Assembly (NCBI GenBank): GCA_050694055.1
Contig: JBOGWX010000065.1
Location: forward strand, 25,972 to 89,971
Reading direction: 5' to 3'
Length of the DNA stretch: 64,000 nucleotides
From: WHSV01 sp050694055
GTDB taxonomy: Bacteria; Actinomycetota; CADDZG01; WHSQ01
A program made the translations under genes and the position numbers. The notes beneath the pieces are model-generated. The model did no database searches and had not been told where the DNA came from. It was given only the letters and a program-made list of their open reading frames with translations. Positions 42,800 to 51,568 of this stretch are shown piece after piece. Positions within the stretch are counted from its first letter, which is position 1; each line of letters begins with the position of its first letter.

Positions 42800-44284
42800 T
42801 TAGAGGTTGCTCGGAGGTAGAAAACCGTAGCGATAACCTTCGAGGACGAGGACCACCAGCGCCGCCAGAGTGCCCAGCGCAACGACGACCGCGACGCCGA
42901 CCACGACCGCCATATCGGCGCGGTCCTCGGTTAGCGCCAGCGTTCCGATCCGGACCTCGAGCCCGGGTGGACCAGCAACCGAGGGAGGGGCCCGGCGAGC
43001 GACGACGGCCGCGGCTCCCAGACCCAGGAGCACAGCGCTCGCATACAGCGGCAGCACTCCGGAGGTCTCGCCGAGTGTGTCCTCCGGAAGCCCGAGGACC
43101 GAGGGAGGGGTCAGACCGACCAGGATGGCCGCACCGAAGAGCACCCGAACGCCCGCCGTCGCAAGGGTGCTCCCGTGGTGCGGCGAACTCTGCTGCGCGC
43201 TGCGCGCCCCGAGGGCCACGCCCGCCGCCACGGTCGCCGGTAGAAGCGCTGCGAGCGCGCTCCAGGGGGCCGCTTGTGCGATCGAGGAGGCTCCGGCCGC
43301 ACGTTCGAACGCGAGGACCGCGGTGGCGACGATGGCGCCGAACCCGGCGGTGGCCGGGGGGAGGCTCAACAGAAAGGCGCGCTCGGCACGAGCCGAGCCG
43401 TGAGTCGCCGGCCACAAGCACACGGCCGTCGCCGCGAACAGGGCCGCCAGAGAGGCCGGCGTTAGCGTGAAGGGAGCCGCAGCGATCAGCCCGGCGCTCA
43501 CCCAGAGGGGCCACGCTGCGACCAGTGAAAGACGCAGATCCGCTTCGAGGAGCGCTCCGGTGCAGCAGATCAATCCGAGCAGCAGAGCCCCCACCGCCGA
43601 CCATGCGCCGCCTCCAGATAACAGGGGGCCGAGAAGGGCGAGCGGCCCTCCCATCAGCAGAGGCAAGGCCGGCACGCCGGGCGTGTCCAGCGACTCCCAG
43701 ACGCCGACCGCCGGCAAGGCGCCCGAGCGGACCACGAACGAAACCAGCGCGAGCCCCAGCGCCACGCCGCCCAGTGACTCCGGCATGGTCCACGCCCGTT
43801 CATCAAAAGCCTCGATCGTCAGGGCTCCAGCAAGCGCAAGATCCGAGACCGCCACCGACAGCACGGTTCCCACTCGCACTCCACCTTGGGAGCCAAGTGC
43901 CACCAGCGCCACGGAGCTCGCCAGCCAGAACATGAGCGCGGGCACCACCCAGTCGTTGAGCGTCGCTGCCAGAAGCGCGGCCGAGGCGACACCCGTCAGT
44001 GCGGCCGAGGCCTGCGTCTTCTCATCACCCAGAGCGCCCGCCAGAAGCCAGGCACAGGCCACCGCGACCCCGGCGACGATCCCGCCGGGGGGCGCCAGCG
44101 TGGTCGAACGCCAGGCCCACTCATTCGACGCAAGCAATGCGATCGCCACGCCGCCGGCGCAGCCCAAGCTCGCGCACGCCGGCACCAACTGCCGTCGCCA
44201 TCGCACCGGGAGAACAACTCCCAGCGTCAGCACGAGGGCGAGCCCAATGTGTACTGAATACAGAATTAAGAGGCCTACCCCCAA
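42800..44284 (-). CDS. Large polytopic membrane protein, antiporter (NuoL/M)-like
   Basis: 494 residues if started at TTG 44284, which overlaps the preceding gene by 10 bases; the start is uncertain. About 14 hydrophobic helices, rich in Ala, Leu and Gly. The segment VVRSGALPAVGVWESLDTPG, then ALLEADLRLSLVAAWPLWVS, has the order of proton-antiporter subunits of complex I (P-x-x-x-W ... Q-x-D-L-K-R-x-x-A-Y-S-S). The broken-helix lysine is replaced by Arg, and other charged membrane residues appear lost. It may be a degenerate or specialised relative, or the likeness may be chance in such hydrophobic sequence. It works presumably with the next gene upstream. Confidence 0.5.
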   Translation of the reverse strand: MGVGLLILYSVHIGLALVLTLGVVLPVRWRRQLVPACASLGCAGGVAIALLASNEWAWRSTTLAPPGGIVAGVAVACAWLLAGALGDEKTQASAALTGVASAALLAATLNDWVVPALMFWLASSVALVALGSQGGVRVGTVLSVAVSDLALAGALTIEAFDERAWTMPESLGGVALGLALVSFVVRSGALPAVGVWESLDTPGVPALPLLMGGPLALLGPLLSGGGAWSAVGALLLGLICCTGALLEADLRLSLVAAWPLWVSAGLIAAAPFTLTPASLAALFAATAVCLWPATHGSARAERAFLLSLPPATAGFGAIVATAVLAFERAAGASSIAQAAPWSALAALLPATVAAGVALGARSAQQSSPHHGSTLATAGVRVLFGAAILVGLTPPSVLGLPEDTLGETSGVLPLYASAVLLGLGAAAVVARRAPPSVAGPPGLEVRIGTLALTEDRADMAVVVGVAVVVALGTLAALVVLVLEGYRYGFLPPSNL

Positions 44285-44952
44285 CCCCCAATCAGCGCGG
44301 CGGCGAGCGGCAAGGCCGCGAGGCACAGCAACATCAGGCCGGCCCGTAGGTACCTCCCGAGGTTGCGCGCCAGCAGCGAGCCGCCGATCGACGCGACCAT
44401 TACGGCTCCGGTAGCCAGCACCCAGACCGCGACCGAGCCGGCCACTTCAGATCCACGAGCACCACCGGACGGCGCCACGACCTTCGGCCCCCAAAAGGCG
44501 GACGCGAGTGCCAGGGCCGCGGCGAGCGTCTCGAGCCCGGTCCACGTCCACCCGAGCAGACCCCTCGTCGGAAGGGCGGCAATCCAGAGAGCGAGAGCGA
44601 CCATGGCGGCCGCGGCCGCGGCGATGACCGCCGCCGCGGCCGGCTCCGGCCCCACCATGAGGGTCGGGCCCAGCACCGCCTGGACGGAGCGGAGCTCCGC
44701 CAGCTCGAGGGTCCCCCACCGTAGCCCCGTGATGCCCACGGAGCCGGCGATGACGGCGAGTCCCCCGGCGGCAATCGCCTGATCCCATCGCTCCATGGCG
44801 AGGCTCCGCCCGAAGGTGACCAGGGCGAGTCCACCGACGGCCGCGACCAGGGGCCCGCCCACCAAGCCCGTCAGGTAGCCCAGCGAGATCACTAGTCCCG
44901 CCACCCGAGCGCCCACGGCCAGCGCGGCGGAGGAGCTTTCGGTGCGCTGCAT
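44275..44952 (-). CDS. Hypothetical polytopic membrane protein
   Basis: 225 residues from ATG 44952 (MQRTESSSAALAVGARVAGL). Seven hydrophobic helices, Ala- and Gly-rich; few charged residues within helices. No family recognised. The stop codon lies within the start of the next membrane gene, so the two are translationally coupled and may form a complex. The longer open frame upstream runs through the DUF5318 gene and was not used. Confidence 0.6.
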   Translation of the reverse strand: MQRTESSSAALAVGARVAGLVISLGYLTGLVGGPLVAAVGGLALVTFGRSLAMERWDQAIAAGGLAVIAGSVGITGLRWGTLELAELRSVQAVLGPTLMVGPEPAAAAVIAAAAAAMVALALWIAALPTRGLLGWTWTGLETLAAALALASAFWGPKVVAPSGGARGSEVAGSVAVWVLATGAVMVASIGGSLLARNLGRYLRAGLMLLCLAALPLAAALIGGWG

Positions 44953-44984
44953 CGACCCCGCGAGCCGGATGCCGGAGCGCTCGT

Positions 44985-45434
44985 TCAAGCCCGGTGCTTG
45001 CGTTCCCGCAGCGAGGGACGTGCCGTGAATTTTCTGCCCGTCACGTAGGAGCGCACGAGATGATTCCACGAGCAGTCGGTACACACCTCGACGACGTAAC
45101 AGGTGAACTGGTCGTGGCCGAGGACCAGTTCCCGCAACCACTCGGACGGATAGACGACCCGGCCGCTGTTGTGCTTCAGCTCGTCGCCGTAGACGTACCG
45201 GACCCAGCGGAGCGTTTCGTGTGAGCACACCGGACAGGGCGCGGGCACCTCGTCCCCGATGTTCTTGCCCGCTCTCAGGAGCTCGGGGTGAGCGTCGCAG
45301 ACTTCAGTGGTGGCGAGCCGGCCGCCGCGCAATGCCTGCAAGGTCGATCGCCGTGCGAGGCTGTAGTCGACCACCGGGCCGGTGGTCTGCACCGGCGGTC
45401 TGGCCGGATCGAAGGATCTACCCGAAAGGGTCAT
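44985..45434 (-). CDS. DUF5318 family protein
   Basis: 149 residues from ATG 45434. VVDYSLARRSTLQALRGGRL, EVCDAHPELLRAGKNIGDE, CPVCSHETLRWVRYVYGDEL, and YVVEVCTDCSWNHLVRSYV are the DUF5318 pattern, with CxxC pairs suggesting a zinc ribbon. The family is limited to Actinomycetota and lies next to ponA1 (Rv0049-Rv0050 in M. tuberculosis); here two membrane genes are inserted between them. TACCAT six bases before the ATG suggests a leaderless transcript. Confidence 0.85.
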   Translation of the reverse strand: MTLSGRSFDPARPPVQTTGPVVDYSLARRSTLQALRGGRLATTEVCDAHPELLRAGKNIGDEVPAPCPVCSHETLRWVRYVYGDELKHNSGRVVYPSEWLRELVLGHDQFTCYVVEVCTDCSWNHLVRSYVTGRKFTARPSLRERKHRA

Positions 45435-45440
45435 GGCGTG

Positions 45441-45446
45441 ATGGTA
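45441..45446 (-). promoter_or_regulatory. -10 element TACCAT of the DUF5318 gene
   Basis: TACCAT on the minus strand six bases before ATG 45434; no Shine-Dalgarno. Fits the TANNNT-N6-start pattern seen at five other genes. Confidence 0.5.
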
Positions 45447-45533
45447 AACCCGCCGGCCGTCTTGTTGGAGCGGCTTCGTGGGTCTTCCAAGCAGCTTCCA
45501 ATCCGCCAGTCGATCGATCACAATGTCAGCAGC

Positions 45534-45860
45534 ATGTTCGTCGAAAGGATCACCAGGGAGCGCCCGACCGTCTCGATCGTCCTAACGGTCTCCGCCGTGA
45601 TCATGCTTCTGTTCACCGGCGGCATGTTGCTCCAAGGATCCTTGGCCTGGCTCGTGGTCGGCCTCATCGGCGTGGTGGTCGCGTGCAGCGTCGCAATCGT
45701 CCAACTCGCCTCCGGCAGCGTCAGGACCGGAACGCTCATCCTCTATGCCGTCGCGCCCCTGACGGTGCTGGCTCTTCCGGTCTTCGTGATGCTGCTTCTG
45801 GCCGCGTACCTGGCCGACCAGCATCTAAAGGCTCGGCGCCCCCCGATCCCGCACCTCTAG
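45534..45860 (+). CDS. Hypothetical small membrane protein
   Basis: 108 residues from ATG 45534 (MFVERITRERPTVSIVLTVS). Three helices (about 12-34, 36-55, 64-90) and a short basic tail. An upstream ATG at 45441 would add 31 residues without membrane or family features and would overlap the DUF5318 promoter, so it is less likely. No recognisable function. It is divergent from DUF5318 and lies upstream of the padR gene. Confidence 0.5.
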   Translation: MFVERITRERPTVSIVLTVSAVIMLLFTGGMLLQGSLAWLVVGLIGVVVACSVAIVQLASGSVRTGTLILYAVAPLTVLALPVFVMLLLAAYLADQHLKARRPPIPHL

Positions 45861-46065
45861 AACCTCACAGCCCGGCCCCCAAGAGGCCACAGCACCGGCA
45901 CCTGCAGGGGGGCTCCTTCTCGGGCACGGCGCCCCTCTCTTCCGCTTGCAAAAGTTGTTGTAGCGTGGTGATATATCGACTCGATATATCATTCTGATGT
46001 ATCGTGCTGATACTTTAGAGCACGGAAAGCACGCTTCACGGAAAGCACGAGGTGAACCGACCGAG
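45861..46065 (+). other. Upstream region of padR-ino1
   Basis: Intergenic span without a gene. It holds the palindromic operators described separately and a direct repeat of CACGGAAAGCACG near 46020-46050 whose role is unknown. Confidence 0.5.
45970..45990. promoter_or_regulatory. PadR-type operator, 10-1-10 perfect palindrome
   Basis: GATATATCGA-C-TCGATATATC is a perfect inverted repeat around one base. A second weaker palindrome GTATC-GTGCT-GATAC lies at 45998-46012, followed by TACTTT (46011-46016), a possible -10. AT-rich dyads with this TATCGA core are typical PadR sites; padR starts 75 bases downstream. Confidence 0.65.
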
Positions 46066-46647
46066 ATGAAGCAACCGGGAAGGCTGGAGCTACCCGTGCT
46101 GGGCCTGCTCAAGGAGCGTTCGATGCACGGTTACGAACTGCGCAAGCAGCTCGGCGCCATGCTCGGACCCTTCTACCAAGTGTCCTGGGGCTCGCTCTAC
46201 CCTACGTTGAGGCGGCTTGCCAAGGCGGGGGCGATTGACAAGGCGGAGGCGACGCCGGAGAGGGCCAAGTCCTCGACCGGTCTGGGCGCGGGGCGGCGCA
46301 AGACCGTCTACACCATCACCACCCGAGGCGAGGAGCTGTTTCTGCGGATGCTCGAGGAGACCGCGGCCGCGGTCGATGCCGAGCACTTCACGCTCAAACT
46401 GGCCTTCTTCCGCTATCTGGCCCCCGAAGCTCGGCTCGCGCTGCTCGAGCGGCGCCGGGCCTACCTGCAAGAGAAGCTGGCGCAGTTCAAGTTGAACCTG
46501 CGCACGTACCGTGAGCGCATGGACAGCTACGCGTTGTCCCTGCAGAACCACGACATGCGCGCCACAGAGAGCGACATCGCGTGGATCGACGAACTCATCA
46601 CCAACGAGCGGACCCTCGGTGAGGCCCGCCCCAATCCGAATGTTTGA
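46066..46647 (+). CDS. PadR-family transcriptional regulator
   Basis: 193 residues from ATG 46066, with GAGGTGA upstream. The PadR winged helix is plain: LELPVLGLLKERSMHGYELR, YQVSWGSLYPTLRRLAKAGA, and RKTVYTITTRGEELF. A C-terminal helical dimerisation domain (about 110-185) makes it subfamily 1. It is 19 bases from ino1, and a PadR gene (Rv0047c) lies next to ino1 in mycobacteria, so it probably controls itself and inositol synthesis through the palindrome at 45970. Confidence 0.93.
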   Translation: MKQPGRLELPVLGLLKERSMHGYELRKQLGAMLGPFYQVSWGSLYPTLRRLAKAGAIDKAEATPERAKSSTGLGAGRRKTVYTITTRGEELFLRMLEETAAAVDAEHFTLKLAFFRYLAPEARLALLERRRAYLQEKLAQFKLNLRTYRERMDSYALSLQNHDMRATESDIAWIDELITNERTLGEARPNPNV

Positions 46648-46666
46648 AAAGGGGGACAACGCACCC

Positions 46667-47893
46667 ATGGCCAAGATCAGAGTCGGAATAGTCGGCGTCG
46701 GTAACTGCGCCTCGTCGCTCGTCCAGGGAATCGAGCACTACGCAAAGGCGCGGAGCGACGAGCGCGTGCCCGGCCTTATGCACGTCGAACTCGGCGGCTA
46801 CCACGTCTCAGACATAGAGTTCGTGTGCGCGTTCGATGTCGATGCCCACAAGGTGGGTCTCGATCTCGCCGAAGCGATCTGGGCCGAGCCGAACAACACC
46901 ATCAAGTTCTCCGACGTTCCCAGCATCGGCACCACGGTGGAGCGCGGCCACACCTACGACGGACTCGGCAGCTTCTACCGCGACGAGATCAACGAGAGCG
47001 AGCTTCCGCCCGTCGACGTGGCCAGGGTTCTGCGGGACACCAAGTGCGACGTCCTGATCAACTACCTGCCGGTTGGATCCGAGCAGGCGGCGCGCTTCTA
47101 CGCCGAGCAGGCACTCGACGCAGGCGTCGGCTTCATCAACTGCATGCCGGTGTTCATCGCGACGCGCGAGGACTGGGCGGACCGTTTCTCGCGCAAGGGC
47201 GTTCCCATCATCGGGGACGACATCAAGAGTCAGGTCGGCGCAACGATCAGTCACCGCGTGCTGTCGAAGTTGTTCGAGGACCGCGGCGTGATCATCGATC
47301 ACACCTACCAGCTCAACTTCGGCGGGAACATGGACTTCAAGAACATGCTCGAGCGCGAGCGTCTGCAGTCCAAGAAGATCTCCAAGACGCAGAGCGTCAC
47401 CTCGCAGATCTCCGGTGGCATCGACGCCGACGACATCCACATCGGCCCGTCGGACCATGTCCCCTGGCTGAAGGATCGGAAGTGGGCCTACATCCGCATC
47501 GAGGGGCGGGAGTTCGGCGACATTCCCATCAGCATGGAGCTCAAGCTCGAGGTCTGGGACTCACCCAACTCGGCCGGCGTGGTGATCGATGCGATCCGGT
47601 GCATCAAGCTCGCCATGGACCGCGACCAAGGCGGTCCACTGCTCGCTCCGAGCGCCTACTTCATGAAGTCTCCACCGGTGCAGTACTCGGACTCCGAGGC
47701 CAAGGACCTCGTCGACGCGTTCGTGCGCGGGACACCGCAGAGCGCAGACGGGAGCGGCTCGACGGAACCTAAGGCCGGCCACGAAGTACAGCGTGAGTTT
47801 CTCGTCGACGCGGGCGAGGTCGAGGTCGGCGGCAACGGTCACGCGGCACGCGATGAGGTCGACCTCAACGAGATGCTCGAGCCGAAGCGGTAA
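46667..47893 (+). CDS. ino1: Inositol-3-phosphate synthase (1L-myo-inositol-1-phosphate synthase)
   Basis: 408 residues from ATG 46667. It converts glucose 6-phosphate to inositol phosphate with NAD, feeding phosphatidylinositol and mycothiol. VGIVGVGNCASSLVQGIEHY (NAD site), NYLPVGSEQAARFYAEQALD, IGDDIKSQVGATISHRVL (catalytic Lys region), LNFGGNMDFKNMLERERL, SKKISKTQSVTS and WDSPNSAGVVIDAIRC are nearly identical to mycobacterial Ino1. A 40-residue disordered tail extends beyond the family end. Co-transcribed with padR. Confidence 0.97.
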   Translation: MAKIRVGIVGVGNCASSLVQGIEHYAKARSDERVPGLMHVELGGYHVSDIEFVCAFDVDAHKVGLDLAEAIWAEPNNTIKFSDVPSIGTTVERGHTYDGLGSFYRDEINESELPPVDVARVLRDTKCDVLINYLPVGSEQAARFYAEQALDAGVGFINCMPVFIATREDWADRFSRKGVPIIGDDIKSQVGATISHRVLSKLFEDRGVIIDHTYQLNFGGNMDFKNMLERERLQSKKISKTQSVTSQISGGIDADDIHIGPSDHVPWLKDRKWAYIRIEGREFGDIPISMELKLEVWDSPNSAGVVIDAIRCIKLAMDRDQGGPLLAPSAYFMKSPPVQYSDSEAKDLVDAFVRGTPQSADGSGSTEPKAGHEVQREFLVDAGEVEVGGNGHAARDEVDLNEMLEPKR

Positions 47894-47925
47894 CCGAGCG
47901 CGTCCCCTTCTGCTTGACTGTCGTC

Positions 47926-48663
47926 ATGGAGGGATTCAACGCCGGGACCTACGGCGACAAGATCGCCGGTATCTACGACGACCTCTACGGAACTCTCTTT
48001 GACGTGGAGGCGACGGTCGAGATGCTCGCCCAGCTCGCCGGAGAAGAGCCGGCTCTGGAGTTGGCCATCGGCACCGGCCGCATCGCGCTGCCGCTCACCG
48101 AGGCGGGCGTCCAGGTGACCGGCATCGACATCTCGGAGGCGATGGTCTCGAGGCTGCGCTCGAAGCCGGGCGGCCAGGACATCTCGGTCGTCATGGGCGA
48201 CTTCGCCGACGTCGACGTCGACGGAGTCTTCGGGCTGATCTACATCGTCTTCAACACCCTCTTCGGTCTCACTACCCAAGAGGATCAGGTGCGCTGTTTC
48301 ACCAATGTCGGAAGTCATCTCACCGACGGCGGGGTGTTCGTGGTCGAGGCGTTCGTCCCGGATGTCACCCGCTTCGACGGACACCAGAGGATGGGTGTGG
48401 AAGGAGTGAGCGTCGACGAGGCGCACCTCGAGGCGAGCCGGCACGATCCCGTTCGGCAGACGATCGACACCCACCACGTCGTCCTCCGTAACGGTGAGCC
48501 CGTCGAGCTGTACCCGGTGTCCATACGCTACGCGTACCCGAGCGAACTCGACCTCATGGCGCGCCTCGCGCGCATGCGCCTGCGCGACCGGTGGGGTGGG
48601 TGGCGGCGAGAGCCTTTCACCTCGGGCTCCCGCTTCCACGTCTCGGTCTACGAGCGCGCCTGA
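47926..48663 (+). CDS. Class I SAM-dependent methyltransferase
   Basis: 245 residues from ATG 47926. Opens FNAGTYGDKIAGIYDDLYGT, then motif I ALELAIGTGRIALPLTEAGV, the acidic VTGIDISEAMV, and motif IV LIYIVFNTLFGL. The glycine-rich motif reads GTGR as in many small-molecule methyltransferases. Substrate unknown. It follows ino1 by 32 bases and may be in the same transcript. Confidence 0.85.
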   Translation: MEGFNAGTYGDKIAGIYDDLYGTLFDVEATVEMLAQLAGEEPALELAIGTGRIALPLTEAGVQVTGIDISEAMVSRLRSKPGGQDISVVMGDFADVDVDGVFGLIYIVFNTLFGLTTQEDQVRCFTNVGSHLTDGGVFVVEAFVPDVTRFDGHQRMGVEGVSVDEAHLEASRHDPVRQTIDTHHVVLRNGEPVELYPVSIRYAYPSELDLMARLARMRLRDRWGGWRREPFTSGSRFHVSVYERA

Positions 48664-48805
48664 CCCACGCTCCGTCGGAGCGGCCTCGGGCAAACGTGAC
48701 TGTTTCTGGGTGATTATGCGCGCCCAGCGCACCTCACGCCCCACAAACCAGCCTCCCATCAGAAGAGCGGCACGGCGGGGTTACCAGGTCGATTCATCCT
48801 CCACA

Positions 48806-50089
48806 ATGGGGGCCATGGCGCGCCTGCGTGAGTCGATCGGAGTCATGCTCTCGGAACGAGACTTCACGGTCCTGCTCGGCGCGCAGTTCACGGCCCAGAT
48901 GGCCGACGGGCTGGCGCAGGCCGCGTTCGCCGACCGCATCGTCTTGGATCCGCAGGGGACTCCTACGAGGACGCTGGCGCTGTTCGCCCTGACCCTGCTT
49001 CCGTACTCTCTGCTGGGACCGTTCACCGGGGTCTTCATCGATCGCTGGCGGCGCCGCTCGATCCTGGTCTGGACCAACGTCGCGCGCGCCGGACTTCTGA
49101 TCAGTCTCCCGCTGTGGATGGGGGCTCTCCCGGGCGACGCCGCGCTGTACGCGAGCGTCCTATTGCTGCTGGGCTTCGGGCGGCTCTTCTTGACCACCAA
49201 GGGGGCCGCACTCCCCGTGTTGCTGCACGAGCATCACCTTCTGCGCGGCAACGCGGTCTCCGGCGGAGGAGGGATGATCGCCGCGCTCGGAGGCGGGATG
49301 ATCGGGATCGGTCTCGCCGCGTTCACCTCGACGCAGATCGCGTTAGTCATCGCGGGGTTGCTCTACGCCGGCGCGGCCCTGGTCGCCCGTAGCATCGGCA
49401 CGCCGATGGGCCGCCCCACGGTCACCTCCGAGGGCATGAAGAGCGCCGCCGCTCGCATCGCGGCCGAGCTGCTCGCCGGGGCCCGTCAGATCTGGGTGCG
49501 GGAGCGAGCCCGGCTTCCCCTCCTCGGGATCTTCGTCCTGCGGGTCTCGGCGATGTTCGTCGCGCTCGTCGCCATCGAGGTGATCCGCAATCGGTACGGG
49601 TCCGGGGACGATGCGGGCAGGCTGAGCGCCAGCGCCCTCGCGCTCGGCGCCGCGGGCGTCGGCGCCTTCATCGGCGCGCTCACGACCCCGGCGATGGGCC
49701 GTCGCCTCTCGAAGCCGTCGCTGCTGATCATCGGGTTTCTGGTCTCGGGAGGCGCCATGGTCGTCGTCGCTCCCCTTCTCACGCTTACGACCACGGTCGG
49801 CCTGACCCTCTTCGGTGGTTTCGGCGCATTCGTTGCGAAGGTCGCGGTCGATGCGCAGGTGCAAGAAGCCCTGCCCGACGACTACAGGGGCCGGGCCTTC
49901 GCCCTCTACGACATCCTCTACAACCTCGCGAGCGTGGTCGCGGCCCTCTTCCTCGTCGCCTTCATCGACATCTCTCTAGGAGTCATGCTGGCCGCCGGCG
50001 GGGGTGTCGTGCTGCTGCTTGCTGGGGCTCTGGCAAGGGCCATGAAGGGAGCCGGCATGTTCGAGGGCACCGCAGCCCGCACGGCCTAA
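48806..50089 (+). CDS. Major facilitator superfamily transporter
   Basis: 427 residues from ATG 48806 (48815 possible). Twelve helices. LPYSLLGPFTGVFIDRWRRR is the MFS loop 2-3 motif (G-x-x-x-D-R-x-x-R-R). Similar proteins resemble efflux or enterobactin-exporter-like permeases. The substrate cannot be inferred. The open frame extending upstream through the methyltransferase end was rejected. Confidence 0.88.
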   Translation: MGAMARLRESIGVMLSERDFTVLLGAQFTAQMADGLAQAAFADRIVLDPQGTPTRTLALFALTLLPYSLLGPFTGVFIDRWRRRSILVWTNVARAGLLISLPLWMGALPGDAALYASVLLLLGFGRLFLTTKGAALPVLLHEHHLLRGNAVSGGGGMIAALGGGMIGIGLAAFTSTQIALVIAGLLYAGAALVARSIGTPMGRPTVTSEGMKSAAARIAAELLAGARQIWVRERARLPLLGIFVLRVSAMFVALVAIEVIRNRYGSGDDAGRLSASALALGAAGVGAFIGALTTPAMGRRLSKPSLLIIGFLVSGGAMVVVAPLLTLTTTVGLTLFGGFGAFVAKVAVDAQVQEALPDDYRGRAFALYDILYNLASVVAALFLVAFIDISLGVMLAAGGGVVLLLAGALARAMKGAGMFEGTAARTA

Positions 50090-50155
50090 CGGCCCTCGAG
50101 ATCCCGACACCACCGAGGGTCGTCGCCGAGACCCGCCAATATCTCGAACGATCCC

Positions 50156-50184
50156 TTGACCGAAAAGGACTTGCCTTTTAGCAT
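50156..50184 (+). promoter_or_regulatory. Sigma-70-type promoter TTGACC-17-TAGCAT
   Basis: TTGACC (50156-50161), a 17-base spacer and TAGCAT (50179-50184), about 40 bases before the GTG of the secreted carboxypeptidase. A GGGGGG ribosome-binding site follows. Confidence 0.55.
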
Positions 50185-50222
50185 CCCACTCGTCTCGTTT
50201 CGGCCTATCTGGGGGGTAAGTC

Positions 50223-51245
50223 GTGTTACGCGGTTTCCGGGCGCTCGTGATGCTGGGCGCATGTTTGTCGCTCCTCTTCGTCGGCCGGGGCTCGGCCGAT
50301 CCGGCCCACACGCCCGGCGGTCCCTGCATCCAGGACAGCCAGCACGTCTCGACCAGCTCCGTCGCCAACTACGACGAGACGGTTCGAACGCTGGACCAGA
50401 TCGAGCGTTCGAGTCAGGGTCTCGTCACGGTCGGCAGCGCCGGGCATTCGGGTGAAGGCCGTGAGCTCCTCTATGCCACGGTAGGCACCGGGGCAGATGT
50501 CTTCTGGCTGCAGGCTCGCATCCACGGCAACGAGCTTCAGGGAACGCAAGCCGCTCTCGACCTCCTCAAGTGGCTGGCGAGCGGCAACCCCGACGCCCGG
50601 ATGATCCGAGACAACCTGACCGTCGTGGTCGTTCCGCTCTACAACCCCGACGGGGCCGAAGCCAACATCCGGCAATCCACCACGCCCACTCGCATCGACC
50701 TCAACCGTGACTGGGAGAACTTCGCTCAGCCCGAATCCAACGCCTTCTACGCGCTCTGGGAATCGGTACGGCCCAAGATGGCGCTCGATCTGCATCACAT
50801 GAGCAGCGCCCCGAGAGTCGAGGGCACGGACGATCTCAACCAGTTCCAGATCGGGGCCCGCTCGATCTCGCCGACCCGCATGACCGACCAGCAGTGGCTC
50901 ACTAATCGTCAGATGGCCTCGGTCTCACTCGAGGCGCTCGACGGATTCGGTCAGACCCACACGGCCAGATACCCGGACATCGACATCACCAACGCAGTGA
51001 TCAGCCGCATGCTGTTGGGTGGTCCCGGTCCGGACGGAAGCGACCCCGGGTTCCAGACCCAGGGCGCAGTCTTCTACGAGGTGCGCTCGGTGGGGCAGAA
51101 GAGCAACGGCTACCTCACCAGCCTGTTCACCCGTCCCGCGCAGGCGGTGCTTACCGCGGCCGGCGACGGCAGCCTCTACAGCCACGGAGTGACCACCTGG
51201 GAGCAAGAGCCCTACGCCGAGAGAGGCAGCTGCGGCGACATCTAA
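50223..51245 (+). CDS. Secreted M14-family zinc carboxypeptidase
   Basis: 340 residues, GTG start. A signal peptide (about 1-25, cleaved near GSADPAH) precedes the M14 domain. Zinc ligands lie in ARIHGNELQGTQAA (H-x-x-E type) and DLHHMSS; DLNRDWENF supplies the substrate-binding Asn-Arg; FYEVRSVGQK holds the catalytic Glu. It should cleave C-terminal residues of peptides outside the cell. A single gene with its own promoter. Confidence 0.9.
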   Translation: MLRGFRALVMLGACLSLLFVGRGSADPAHTPGGPCIQDSQHVSTSSVANYDETVRTLDQIERSSQGLVTVGSAGHSGEGRELLYATVGTGADVFWLQARIHGNELQGTQAALDLLKWLASGNPDARMIRDNLTVVVVPLYNPDGAEANIRQSTTPTRIDLNRDWENFAQPESNAFYALWESVRPKMALDLHHMSSAPRVEGTDDLNQFQIGARSISPTRMTDQQWLTNRQMASVSLEALDGFGQTHTARYPDIDITNAVISRMLLGGPGPDGSDPGFQTQGAVFYEVRSVGQKSNGYLTSLFTRPAQAVLTAAGDGSLYSHGVTTWEQEPYAERGSCGDI

Positions 51246-51568
51246 AGCCGCCGCGTTGATCGGAGGGGGGCGGCAGGGCCCCCCTTCGTTCCAGCAGGCG
51301 CACCGCGGTGATCCATTGACACCGGCTGGGCGTGCCGGGTTGTCCTCGTCCGAGCAGCCCGACGAGAGAGGGGCTCGGCAACATCAAGAGGGGATCCACC
51401 TCGGTCTGAGCAAAACTGGACCCGGCATCACTATCCGGCTTTTCGTTTCGTCCCCCATCGCGATCCGGCAAAGTGCTCGGTGCGGACCAAACGCCGGATC
51501 GAGTTTCGCCGGCGGACCAAACGCCGGATTGCGTTTCGCCCTGATGCTCTCGGTCAGGGTGTCCATCC
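51246..51568. other. Intergenic region with a short tandem repeat
   Basis: About 320 bases between two convergent genes. Small open frames exist on both strands (for example a 60-codon minus-strand frame at 51384-51566 with repeated PAFGP), but none has a ribosome-binding site or family features. GGGGGGCGGCAGGGCCCCCC near 51265-51284 could act as a terminator for the carboxypeptidase gene. Confidence 0.5.
51482..51541. repeat. Two 30-bp tandem repeats in an intergenic region
   Basis: GCGGACCAAACGCCGGATCG and the following ten bases (51482-51511) are repeated at 51512-51541 with three differences. A related but degraded unit (ATCCGGC...GTTTCGTC) lies at about 51433-51455. The copies contain the dyad-like CGGACCAAACGCCGG. 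Confidence 0.85.

Noticed and set aside
51384..51566. 60-codon minus-strand gene with PAFGP repeats
   Set aside because: No ribosome-binding site or homologue recognised; the repeats follow from the 30-bp DNA duplication.
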